Notes under the pieces: generated by a model | What the model saw: only the letters and a program-made list of their open reading frames with translations | Database searches by the model: none | Told to the model about the DNA's origin: nothing | Position numbers and translations under genes: made by a program | In this document: positions 52,607-60,645 of the stretch, piece by piece | Numbering within the stretch: the first letter of the stretch is position 1 | How the letters are laid out: each line of letters opens with the position of its first letter | NCBI GenBank assembly: GCA_900769465.1 | Contig: CAAGGT010000154.1 | Location: forward strand, 36,750-100,749 | DNA length: 64,000 bases | DNA from: Bacteroidaceae bacterium | GTDB taxonomy: Bacteria > Bacteroidota > Bacteroidia > Bacteroidales > Bacteroidaceae | Direction: 5' to 3'

Positions 52607-55537
52607 ATGAAAAGATTTACTACACTTTTATTATCGTCTCTTTTATTGACCGTTTCGGTTTTCGCAAATCCCATTGACCCGGAAAAGGCTGGTGAGATAG
52701 CACAGGGATTCTGGGACAAGACCGTGAAAAACAGGAATGAAGCTGTGCTTACACCCATTTCAAGGAGTGATATGTCAAAAGCCGGCAGTCGTTTTGTAAC
52801 ACCAAAGGCGAATCCCGGATTCTACATCTTCACCCCCGAAGACGAAACTGGTTTCGTAATAATATCGGGCGACGACGAATTAACCCCTATCGTTGGCTAC
52901 TCTACAACAGCAAAAGCAGGCGAGATGCCCCCGGCACTGCGCGACCTGCTCAATGTATATGACATGTATGTAGATGACGTACGCAACGGCATTGTAGAAC
53001 CGGCACAGACAGTATCCACATCACAGGGCAGCAACATTGCGCCAATGCTCACAACCACCTGGGACCAAGGCACTCCATACAATAAAATGTGCCCGACGAT
53101 TGGCGGTTCATACGCTCCCACCGGATGTACGGCAACCGCTTTGGCACAAATCATGAAATTCCACAACTGGCCCGACAAGCCATCGAAGTCCTTCACTTGG
53201 TACAATAATGTGACAGGGAAGGATGAATATGTGAATACCTCAACGCACAAGTACAATTGGGGCAATATGATCGACAGCTACAGAAGCAGTTACACTACAA
53301 CAGAAGCGGATGCCGTTGCATTGCTCATGTCCGACGTGGGCAAGTCAATGAACAGCAGCTACGCGCCAGGTGGAACAGGAGCGACACCACACGCGGCCGC
53401 ACAGGTATTGGTAAACATTTTCAAATACTCCCCGGATGTCATTTATGCCGAGAGAGAGGTATACACCAACGAGGAGTATATGGAACTCATACGTACAAAC
53501 CTCGAAGCACGCCAACCGGTGATGTATGCCGGACACGGACAGAACTACTCTTCGGGACACGCTTTTGTGTGCGACGGCATCAACGAGAACAATTTGTTGC
53601 ACATAAACTGGGGATGGAGCGGTTCTTATGATGGTTATTTCGACATCACCAATATGGCTCCAGGCGGTGCCGGCATCGGTGGTGGCGAGGACCGCTACAA
53701 CGTGGGACAGGCAATCATTGCAAACATACGCCCACGTGCTACCGGAGAAAGCGATGTAAACGGCAATCCCACCCTCTATTCAATGTTAATCCTGAACCCG
53801 GATACAGACCCAAACAAGAACGAAGAGTACCAGATTCTCGAAAAATCCGTAAAAGCCTTCACTAACAACACGTCAAAACAGCGCATTGCATTCGCGCTGC
53901 TCAACTGGTCGCACTCGACATCGAAGATGGTGGTGAAGATAACATTTGAAAAGAATGGCAAAATCCACCGCAGCATACAGCTAAACGACACAAACGACCT
54001 CATAGAGCTCAAGATGGACGAAGACTCCGGCGGCCACTACATAACCGACATCAAGATAAGCAACACCGCCGGCAGTGACACTTACCTTGAACAAGGCACC
54101 TACAATATGCGCATATACTATTCCGACGGAAAGAGCGACTACAAGCCACTCCGCGGCTCGGAGAACAACGTTGTAATAGAAGTTACAGCAAAGGAAACAC
54201 GTGCATACATAATGAAGCCGGAGGTTAAAGTCACCGAAGTGGCTTTCCGCCGCACACCTTCACAAAAGGGAGATCTATTGTCATTTGATGCAAAATTCGA
54301 AAACACGAATAAACGCAATTCTCTTGTACTCATTGCACCCGTGCTCAACCGCAAGATTTCGGATAACACATACAAGAGCGACACATTGACAAAAGCCACT
54401 GCAATGATTACAGTCTATGACGACCAGGAAATCACAGCAACCTTTGACAATATCGGCACGTTCCCACAGGACGGAGTATATAATATCTCATTCGTATGCA
54501 ATGTATTGAACAGCTACACGGAACGGGCAAAGGAACTTGACCGCAAATCGGCAATCGCCATCGCCGGAAAGAGCCGTGATATAACAATCAGCCCACTGCC
54601 CGACGGCCTTGTACTCTCAACCACAGCTTTGAGTGCAAAATCAATAACCTGGGGCGAAAAAGCCGAGATTACAGCCACTGTAAAAAACATCTCAAGCAGC
54701 GACGACAGCTTCACCGGAGGTCTTGGCATTGTACTTGAAAACAAGGAGAACGGAAATCGCCATGTTGTTGCCAAAGAAGATTTCAAAAACATTGGAAAGG
54801 GCGAAAGCATGGAGATAAAACTCTCAAATAACGACTACTTTCCTGTCATAAAGCCGGGCAGTTACAATGTTATAATCTGCAAATTAGGCAAAAACGGTTG
54901 GGAAGCTATAAAACAATCTGCGGCAACCTGCACAATGAACATCAGCGCCACATCGGCTCCAATTCTGTATGCAAGCGATGTAATGGTCATAAATGACGGC
55001 CGGGATGTCCTGCAAGGCAGCACATTCAAAGTCAAGGTAACGCTCGGATGCCTGAATGGAGATTTTGACGGATATATAAGAGTGAACATTGCACACGGCT
55101 TGAGCTACAATGTCAGGAGCGAATACGTTGCAGTATCATTGAAAGAGGGAGAAACTGCAGAATTTACACTTGACTGCAATACAAAATCGGACATTGCACT
55201 CAACAAATACAGATTGGCCATGACCTACAATGATGCAAACAAAAAGAGAATAGGCGACATTTCAAACAACACGCTTACATTCCCCGGCAACGGCTATTTC
55301 TGGGTGTGTGATGCAACATCAATAGAGAGTATTGAAAGAAACCCGTCAACAACCGTTTGTGCCGGCAACGACTGTATAAAGGTATTGACAGAGGATGCTG
55401 TAATAACCATATACAGCGCCGACGGCCGCGAGGTATACAGCGGTGCAGACACTGCAATATCTGTTGCAAAAGGCCTGTACATAGTGACAGTGCAACACAA
55501 CGGCGCAACATCTGCAACAAAGGTATTCGTGAAATAA
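52607..55537 (+). CDS. Secreted C10-family (streptopain-like) cysteine protease
   Basis: A 976-residue exported protein. Signal peptide (MKRFTTLLLSSLLLTVSVFA), a propeptide of about 130 residues (PGFYIFTPEDETGFVIISGDD), then the C10 catalytic domain: Cys174 in PTGCTATALAQIMKFHNWP, His318 in SSGHAFVCDG, and Asn334-Trp335 in HINWGWSGSYDGYF. From about residue 385 there are several beta-sandwich repeats. The last 60 residues (AVITIYSADGREVYSG, SVAKGLYIVTV, TKVFVK) resemble the type A sorting tail of the type IX secretion system. The catalytic residues are complete, so it should be an active extracellular protease. Monocistronic. Confidence 0.9.
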   Translation: MKRFTTLLLSSLLLTVSVFANPIDPEKAGEIAQGFWDKTVKNRNEAVLTPISRSDMSKAGSRFVTPKANPGFYIFTPEDETGFVIISGDDELTPIVGYSTTAKAGEMPPALRDLLNVYDMYVDDVRNGIVEPAQTVSTSQGSNIAPMLTTTWDQGTPYNKMCPTIGGSYAPTGCTATALAQIMKFHNWPDKPSKSFTWYNNVTGKDEYVNTSTHKYNWGNMIDSYRSSYTTTEADAVALLMSDVGKSMNSSYAPGGTGATPHAAAQVLVNIFKYSPDVIYAEREVYTNEEYMELIRTNLEARQPVMYAGHGQNYSSGHAFVCDGINENNLLHINWGWSGSYDGYFDITNMAPGGAGIGGGEDRYNVGQAIIANIRPRATGESDVNGNPTLYSMLILNPDTDPNKNEEYQILEKSVKAFTNNTSKQRIAFALLNWSHSTSKMVVKITFEKNGKIHRSIQLNDTNDLIELKMDEDSGGHYITDIKISNTAGSDTYLEQGTYNMRIYYSDGKSDYKPLRGSENNVVIEVTAKETRAYIMKPEVKVTEVAFRRTPSQKGDLLSFDAKFENTNKRNSLVLIAPVLNRKISDNTYKSDTLTKATAMITVYDDQEITATFDNIGTFPQDGVYNISFVCNVLNSYTERAKELDRKSAIAIAGKSRDITISPLPDGLVLSTTALSAKSITWGEKAEITATVKNISSSDDSFTGGLGIVLENKENGNRHVVAKEDFKNIGKGESMEIKLSNNDYFPVIKPGSYNVIICKLGKNGWEAIKQSAATCTMNISATSAPILYASDVMVINDGRDVLQGSTFKVKVTLGCLNGDFDGYIRVNIAHGLSYNVRSEYVAVSLKEGETAEFTLDCNTKSDIALNKYRLAMTYNDANKKRIGDISNNTLTFPGNGYFWVCDATSIESIERNPSTTVCAGNDCIKVLTEDAVITIYSADGREVYSGADTAISVAKGLYIVTVQHNGATSATKVFVK

Positions 55538-55561
55538 CCATACTTAAAACTAATTTACCTC

Positions 55562-55593
55562 AATGGCGGACAGGTTTGCACCTGTCCGCCATT
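55562..55593. terminator. Hairpin after the C10 protease gene
   Basis: A 14-bp perfect stem AATGGCGGACAGGT / ACCTGTCCGCCATT with a 4-base loop, 25 bases past the stop; the downstream T tract is weak (ATTACATTTA). Confidence 0.72.
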
Positions 55594-55613
55594 ACATTTA
55601 ACCCGTCAAAAAA

Positions 55614-55644
55614 TTGTTTCATTGGACTCTAAAGTTTATTTTCG
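55614..55644 (+). promoter_or_regulatory. Promoter for the esterase-like gene
   Basis: TTG (55614-55616), 20 bases, TATTTTCG (55637-55644), 19 bases before the ATG. The TTCG ending is a variant also seen before recR and tilS here. Confidence 0.6.
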
Positions 55645-55662
55645 CACAAAATATCAAACACT

Positions 55663-57030
55663 ATGAACAGAACAATAATATCAGCAATTATCGCAATCGC
55701 GGCAATTGCAGGCAACGTTGCAGACAGCTATGCCGGAACAATATCAAAGTGCAGGACAAAGAGAGTTTGTTCCTACTTTTCAAAAGTGCTTGAAGGCGAG
55801 AGCATCAGCTACAAGGGGAACGACAAGATAAAGCCCGAGGATATATGCACGGCACGTAATGCAGTGTGGGAGTGCTGGCGCAATGCTGTACTTGCCGTCG
55901 ACGAGGAGAAACTCCTTGCACCATTTGCCACAGATGAAGCACGTGACACCGGATACTGGAGACTGCCCGGGAACCTTGAGGAGGACGCGCTGATGCCCTA
56001 TTACTTCATCAAAAAAGGCGAACAGCCCAAAGAGGGTTACCCGTTGTTCCTGTATATGCACGGTTCGGGCGAGAAGAACCGTGAATGGGAAGCCGGCATA
56101 CGCCTTTGCAGCAGCTACGACGATGCCCCGTCGCTGCATTTTATTCCGCAGATACCCAATGGATACGGCGAACTCTACCGTTGGGCAATCCAAAGCAAAC
56201 AGTGGGCTTGGGAGAAACTGCTACGCCTGGCTTTTGTAAATGAAAATATCAATGCCAACAAAATATATTTCTATGGTATATCCGAAGGCGGTTATGGCAG
56301 CCAGCGCCTTGCCTCGTTCTATGCCGACTACCTTGCAGGAGCAGGCCCCATGGCAGGCGGCGAACCGCTCAAGAACGCCCCGATGGAGAACCTTGCGAAC
56401 ATAGCCTTCTCCCTGCGCACAGGCGAGAAGGATTACGGCTTTGCACGCAACGCAATGACATACAACGCAGCAATCACCATTGACAGCCTGGCAAAGAGAC
56501 ACCCCGGCCTGTACAACCACTTCATTGAGCTGGTTCCCGGTATGGGACACAGCATAAACTACGAAAAGACCACTCCATGGCTCAAACAGTATAACCGTAA
56601 TCCCCACCCCACATATTTCTATTGGGAGGATTATGATATGTACGGGCGCCACCGCACCGGATTCTACAATCTGAAAGTGAACGAGACATCACGCAACAAC
56701 GACGAGGAGCGCAGCTGCTACGAGATGAGCATAAAGGAGAACACCATAAACCTCACAGTGCAGAACGTGACATACACCACCACACAGCTCATTTACAACA
56801 TCCCGATGTTCTTCAGCAAGAGCTATGCCCCCGCCACAAAGGGCAACGTCACAATATATCTGAATGAGGAACTTTTTGATTTAGCAAAGCCGGTGAAAGT
56901 CATTGTCAACGGCAAGGAGATGTTTAACGGCAAAGTAACCCCTACACTGAAGGCAATGACAGAGAGCTGTGCCGCATTCTTTGACCCGGAACGCGTTTTC
57001 CCGGCAGAGATTACCGTAGATATCAAGTAA
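55663..57030 (+). CDS. Secreted alpha/beta-hydrolase (esterase-like)
   Basis: A 455-residue exported protein with signal peptide (IISAIIAIAAIAGNVADSYA). The alpha/beta-hydrolase core runs from about residue 115: YPLFLYMHGSGEKNREWEAG (oxyanion-type HGSG), nucleophile Ser207 in YGISEGGYGSQ, and His296 in VPGMGHSINYE. It resembles the PHB-depolymerase/feruloyl-esterase-like peptidase group; substrate unknown. A C-terminal beta domain (residues about 350-455, TKGNVTIYLNEELFDL) follows. Own promoter; recR follows with another. Confidence 0.8.
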   Translation: MNRTIISAIIAIAAIAGNVADSYAGTISKCRTKRVCSYFSKVLEGESISYKGNDKIKPEDICTARNAVWECWRNAVLAVDEEKLLAPFATDEARDTGYWRLPGNLEEDALMPYYFIKKGEQPKEGYPLFLYMHGSGEKNREWEAGIRLCSSYDDAPSLHFIPQIPNGYGELYRWAIQSKQWAWEKLLRLAFVNENINANKIYFYGISEGGYGSQRLASFYADYLAGAGPMAGGEPLKNAPMENLANIAFSLRTGEKDYGFARNAMTYNAAITIDSLAKRHPGLYNHFIELVPGMGHSINYEKTTPWLKQYNRNPHPTYFYWEDYDMYGRHRTGFYNLKVNETSRNNDEERSCYEMSIKENTINLTVQNVTYTTTQLIYNIPMFFSKSYAPATKGNVTIYLNEELFDLAKPVKVIVNGKEMFNGKVTPTLKAMTESCAAFFDPERVFPAEITVDIK

Positions 57031-57058
57031 AGAAAGCCTGCAACAGCCATCGGGCCAA

Positions 57059-57090
57059 TTTGCACAATGGCGTTTTTTTGACTATCTTCG
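57059..57090 (+). promoter_or_regulatory. recR: Promoter for recR and following genes
   Basis: TTTG (57059-57062), 20 bases, TATCTTCG (57083-57090), 27 bases before the recR ATG. It may serve the four-gene run recR to the GNAT gene, whose gaps are 4, 6 and -4 bases. Confidence 0.65.
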
Positions 57091-57117
57091 CAACGCCTTA
57101 ATACAAAGTATTGACCA

Positions 57118-57738
57118 ATGAACCAGGAATACCCCTCAACACTTTTGGAACGTGCAGTAAAGGAGTTTTCAAAACTGCCTGGCATTGGGCGCAAGACAGC
57201 TACGCGCCTGGTGCTACATCTGTTGCGCAAGAAAGAGGAGGAGGTCGAAGGCTTTTCATCTTCAATCATTACCCTGAAACGCGAGGCAAAATACTGCAAG
57301 GAGTGCCACAGCATATCGGACACCGACATATGCCCCATCTGCGCCAATCCGTTACGCGACCACAGCATCATTTGTGTCGTAGAAAACATACAGGATGTCA
57401 TGGCTGTGGAGAACACAATGCAGTTCAGGGGAGTGTACCACGTTCTTGGAGGCGTAATCTCGCCTATGGACGGAGTATCACCGAACGACCTGAACATCAA
57501 CAGCCTCATCGACCGCATTGCAAGAGGTGATGTCAAGGAGATTATCCTTGCCCTCAGCTCCACAATGGAGGGCGACACGACAAATTTCTATATATACCGC
57601 AAGCTGCAACAATACAATGTCAAGTTGTCTGTTATTGCCCGTGGCATTTCAATTGGTGATGAACTGGAATACACTGATGAGGTCACTTTGGGTAGCTCAA
57701 TAATCAACCGCCGGCCATTTACCGGCAAAACAATATGA
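57118..57738 (+). CDS. recR: RecR, recombination mediator
   Basis: Partner of RecO in RecA loading. The 206-residue protein has the helix-hairpin-helix LPGIGRKTATRLVLHLL, the C4 zinc finger CKECHSISDTDICPIC, the Toprim domain (IICVVENIQDVMAVE, YHVLGGVISPMDGVSP) and the Walker-like C-terminus. Full length. First gene of an apparent operon with the small membrane protein, glycosyltransferase and acetyltransferase. Confidence 0.96.
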   Translation: MNQEYPSTLLERAVKEFSKLPGIGRKTATRLVLHLLRKKEEEVEGFSSSIITLKREAKYCKECHSISDTDICPICANPLRDHSIICVVENIQDVMAVENTMQFRGVYHVLGGVISPMDGVSPNDLNINSLIDRIARGDVKEIILALSSTMEGDTTNFYIYRKLQQYNVKLSVIARGISIGDELEYTDEVTLGSSIINRRPFTGKTI

Positions 57739-57742
57739 AACG

Positions 57743-58192
57743 ATGAATAGGGAAAACGTTCTCAAATCACTTAAATTCAATTTCGCAACATCAGTCTTTG
57801 CGGCAATAATAGCCATTGCCGCATTCGAGACAGGTTTCCTCACAAAAGGAGCATTGGCTATGAACCTTACGACAGACGACCTGTACTACATAGAGGTCAG
57901 CACCATTATGCTCACCATTGCCATTATTCCGTTTTCCTTAAAGTGGTTCAGCCGTGCAATGAGCAAGGGTAAGGAACTTGACAGCAACGCATTCCTGAAG
58001 CTATACAGCCAAAAAAGCCTGATACGTATGTTCCTGCTTTTCATAGCACTGGTAGTCAACATCTTCGTTTACTATGGCATTGAATACGACGGAGCGATGT
58101 ACTGCGCCATATTGAGCTTTGGAGCGCTCATTTACAGCTACCCCACAGGCAAAGTACTGGACGAATATAACAAGAAGAACGAAACAAAATAA
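57743..58192 (+). CDS. Small integral membrane protein, unknown function
   Basis: A 149-residue protein with four hydrophobic segments (about residues 14-36, 51-70, 92-112 and 119-135) and a charged cytoplasmic loop (SRAMSKGKELDS) and tail (DEYNKKNETK). I do not recognise the family. It is 4 bases after recR and 6 bases before the glycosyltransferase gene, which suggests co-expression and perhaps a membrane partner of that enzyme (inference). Confidence 0.7.
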   Translation: MNRENVLKSLKFNFATSVFAAIIAIAAFETGFLTKGALAMNLTTDDLYYIEVSTIMLTIAIIPFSLKWFSRAMSKGKELDSNAFLKLYSQKSLIRMFLLFIALVVNIFVYYGIEYDGAMYCAILSFGALIYSYPTGKVLDEYNKKNETK

Positions 58193-58198
58193 AAGGTG

Positions 58199-59401
58199 AT
58201 GAAACTGTCAGTAGTTATTGTCAACTATAATGTGAAATATTTCCTCGAGCAGTGCCTTGTTTCGCTTGAACAGGCCGCCGCAGGTATTGACCACGAAGTT
58301 ATTGTGGTTGACAACGCATCGACCGACGGCTCCACCGAATACATAACCGCACGCTTTCCCGCCGTCAAGTGGATGGCTTGCAGGGAGAACAACGGTTTCT
58401 CAAAGGGAAACAACATTGCCATAGCACAGGCCAAAGGCGAGTTCATACTGATGCTCAACCCAGATACCATTGTCACCCGCGAAGCCATAGAAGGATGTTT
58501 GGATTTTATGGACAAGAATGACGATGCCGGAGCCTGCGGCGTGTATATGATGCGCACAGACGGAACATTCGCACCCGAATCGCGCCGTGCATTGCCCACA
58601 CCATTCGTGGCATTCTGCAAAATGTCGGGGCTGTCAAGACTGTTCCCGAAATCGCGCACCTTCGGAAGATACTATATGCAGTATCTCGACAACGAAAAGA
58701 CAAACCCCATAGAGATAATATCGGGAGCATACATGATGCTTCGCCACAAGACAATCAAAAAGACAGGCGCGCTGGACGAAGACTTCTTTATGTATGGCGA
58801 AGACATTGACCTCTCCTACCGCATACTGAAACAGGGCTACAGGAACTACTACCTGCCCCTGCGCATACTCCACTATAAAGGCGAGAGTACAAACAAGAGT
58901 ACCTACAGGTATGTACACACCTTCTACCGCGCAATGCAGCTCTTTTTCAGGAAGCACTATTCGCACTACTCATTGCTTGTGAGCCTGCCAATCAACATAG
59001 CCATATGGACACGCGCCTGGCTGGCATACATAGGCAACCAGTTCGTACACCGCAAGGTAACACAGGAGCCACAGAACGCAAACTGCATTGTACTGGGCAG
59101 CAAAGAGACACTGGACGAGGTACGCAGCATACTGCAGGACAAGCTCAAGAACGGCAGACACTTGTTTTTTGAAGCTACAGAACAGACAAAGCCGCAGGGA
59201 CACACTGCGCCCGACATCGCAACAAACGACTATGACACGGTCATATACGACACAGGAGCATATACATACAGCACAATACTGAAACTGCTCAACAATAACA
59301 CCGGGCTGAAACCACGCCTGGGAACATACTCACCAAAGACCAAGAAACTCATAACAGAAGAACAAGTCTTCGATTATGACGAAATAAATTCAAAGAGATG
59401 A
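58199..59401 (+). CDS. Family 2 glycosyltransferase
   Basis: A 400-residue GT2 enzyme of the rhamnosyltransferase-like type. N-terminal MKLSVVIVNYNVKYFLEQCL, VVDNASTDGSTEY, MLNPDTIV (DxD equivalent) and MYGEDIDLSYRIL are the nucleotide-sugar-binding and acceptor motifs. A hydrophobic stretch near residues 255-280 could attach it to the membrane, and the last 120 residues form an extra domain (ANCIVLGSKETLDEVRSIL) I do not recognise. ATG 58199 is used; a GTG lies just before it. Probably adds a sugar to cell-surface glycan. Overlaps the GNAT gene by 4 bases (ATGA). Confidence 0.88.
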   Translation: MKLSVVIVNYNVKYFLEQCLVSLEQAAAGIDHEVIVVDNASTDGSTEYITARFPAVKWMACRENNGFSKGNNIAIAQAKGEFILMLNPDTIVTREAIEGCLDFMDKNDDAGACGVYMMRTDGTFAPESRRALPTPFVAFCKMSGLSRLFPKSRTFGRYYMQYLDNEKTNPIEIISGAYMMLRHKTIKKTGALDEDFFMYGEDIDLSYRILKQGYRNYYLPLRILHYKGESTNKSTYRYVHTFYRAMQLFFRKHYSHYSLLVSLPINIAIWTRAWLAYIGNQFVHRKVTQEPQNANCIVLGSKETLDEVRSILQDKLKNGRHLFFEATEQTKPQGHTAPDIATNDYDTVIYDTGAYTYSTILKLLNNNTGLKPRLGTYSPKTKKLITEEQVFDYDEINSKR

Positions 59402-59925
59402 ACACCCCCTGGCTGAAAGACACTGAGATATCACTGCGCTCACCCGAGCCCGAGGACCTGGAGCTTATGTACGCTATGGAGAACGACACAACGCTCTGGA
59501 GCATAGGCAATGCCACACTCCCCTATTCGCGCTACACCTTGAGAGAATATCTTGAACAGAGCAGGCAGGACCTTTTTACCGAACGCCAGGCGCGCTTTGT
59601 AATAACCCTTGCCAATAGCGAGGCTGCCGGTATGATAGACCTTGCCGATTTTGACCCACTCAACAGCCGTGCCGAGGTGTGCATTGGACTGCTTGGCAAG
59701 CACAGAGGTAAAGGCATAGCCACACGCGCCCTGACACTGCTCTGCGAATACACATTCAAAAAGCTACACCTGAACCAGTTGTACGCCTTTGTTCCCGAGT
59801 GGAATGATGAAAGCCTGAAACTTTTTGAAAAAAACGGCTTCAGAAAGAGCGCCTTGCTCCAGCAATGGCAGCGCACAGAAAGGGGATACAACAACGTTTT
59901 CTTGGTACAAAAACTTGCCGAATAG
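59398..59925 (+). CDS. GNAT-family N-acetyltransferase
   Basis: A 175-residue RimJ/RimL-like acetyltransferase: ISLRSPEPEDLELMYAMEND N-terminus, the acetyl-CoA pyrophosphate-binding HRGKGIATRAL (motif A), and the YAFVPEWNDESLKLFEKNGF stretch. Complete. The acceptor is unknown; by coupling to the glycosyltransferase it might act on an amino sugar (weak inference) as well as on protein N-termini or small molecules. Confidence 0.85.
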   Translation: MNTPWLKDTEISLRSPEPEDLELMYAMENDTTLWSIGNATLPYSRYTLREYLEQSRQDLFTERQARFVITLANSEAAGMIDLADFDPLNSRAEVCIGLLGKHRGKGIATRALTLLCEYTFKKLHLNQLYAFVPEWNDESLKLFEKNGFRKSALLQQWQRTERGYNNVFLVQKLAE

Positions 59926-59985
59926 CCTAAAATCGGACGAAAAAGCAAAAAAAATCGCATTTTCTTGAAAAAAAATCGCAAAACG

Positions 59986-60016
59986 TTTGCAGATTCAAAA
60001 AAAAGCCCTACCTTTG
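59986..60016 (+). promoter_or_regulatory. Promoter for tRNA-Asp
   Basis: TTTG (59986-59989), 19 bases, TACCTTTG (60009-60016), followed by CACTCGCTTT. From TTTG through TCGCTTT this is almost the same sequence as the tRNA-Glu promoter. Confidence 0.8.
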
Positions 60017-60058
60017 CACTCGCTTTGAGACACAAACAAAGCCGTTCTTTAAAAATTT

Positions 60059-60132
60059 GGTGCGTTAGTTCAGTTGGTTAGAATACATGCCTGTCACGCA
60101 TGGGGTCACGGGTTCGAGTCCCGTACGCACCG
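60059..60132 (+). tRNA. tRNA-Asp (anticodon GTC)
   Basis: A 74-base cloverleaf: acceptor GGTGCGT / ACGCACC, discriminator G, anticodon loop CTGTCAC with GTC, T arm CGGG TTCGAGT CCCG. CCA is not encoded. G73 fits aspartate identity. A strong hairpin follows 4 bases later. Confidence 0.95.
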
Positions 60133-60136
60133 CAGA

Positions 60137-60180
60137 AAAAATCTCCTAGATTGTTGTTAAACAACGATTTAGGAGATTTT
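60137..60180 (+). terminator. Terminator after tRNA-Asp
   Basis: AAAATCTCCTAGATTGTTG pairs over 19 positions with the following complement, with two G-U pairs and a short loop, ending in TTTT. Confidence 0.8.
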
Positions 60181-60198
60181 CTTTTGCTCCAAAACCTG

Positions 60199-60224
60199 AT
60201 TTTGGCAACATTTTGGCAACATTT
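60199..60224. repeat. Tandem direct repeat of ATTTTGGCAAC
   Basis: Two exact copies of the 11-base unit ATTTTGGCAAC at 60199-60209 and 60210-60220, followed by ATTT of a third, 67 bases past the tRNA-Asp 3' end. Confidence 0.8.
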
Positions 60225-60283
60225 CAATACTTTTTCGCCGTTTTAGATACTTGTAGGACCATTTTTGAAGGGTGTAATAACGA

Positions 60284-60311
60284 AAAAAAGAAGGTTCTCA
60301 CCTTCTTTTTT
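60284..60311. terminator. Intrinsic-terminator-like hairpin
   Basis: AAAAAAGAAGGT, loop TCTC, ACCTTCTTTTTT: a 12-bp stem with A/T ends that could end transcription in either direction. No clear gene is attached to it. Confidence 0.7.
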
Positions 60312-60371
60312 AGAACAAGTTATCCCCATTCTTGTCATTTGCAGCAGCAACCATTTCGGCATACTCATCCA

Positions 60372-60488
60372 ATGAACATTTTAGATAGCATATATGAAAA
60401 AATAGAGGATGCAATATGTATTGAATATGGCAAAATCGCCGAAAATGCAATGAGATGTGTGCTTCTCAAATATGAAGAGGAGTATTAA
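60372..60488 (+). CDS. Possible small protein or gene remnant
   Basis: A 38-codon ORF (MNILDSIYEKIEDA...) with acidic, helical composition, ending YEEEY and followed 41 bases later by a hairpin with T tail. The family is not recognised. It could be a real small protein or a leftover of a mobile element. Confidence 0.3.
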   Translation: MNILDSIYEKIEDAICIEYGKIAENAMRCVLLKYEEEY

Positions 60489-60529
60489 GAGGTTGAAAAA
60501 GGTTTAACACCTAAATATCAACGATTTAC

Positions 60530-60563
60530 AATGACCGATTGGGCGGTCCAGTCGGTCATTTTT
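60530..60563 (+). terminator. Hairpin with T tail
   Basis: AATGACCGA, 13-base loop, TCGGTCATT, then TTT. It would end + transcription before the convergent ABC operon. Confidence 0.6.
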
Positions 60564-60645
60564 ATGTCAAAAACTACCCGAAACATCCCGAAAATGAGGC
60601 GAAAGTGCCCGAACCCTACCTTTAATTACGGTAGCCATTGTCGTT

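Larger units (their letters stand above)
60133..60645. other. Gene-poor stretch between tRNA-Asp and the ABC exporter operon
   Basis: About 510 bases with no full-size gene. It contains three hairpins, a short tandem repeat, a 38-codon + ORF and, on the - strand, a 20-codon C-terminus-like reading (ending DKNGDNLF, stop near 60314) placed directly before the hairpin at 60284-60311. tRNA 3' ends are common integration sites, so this may be the scar of a lost element; no integrase or transposase is seen. Confidence 0.4.
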
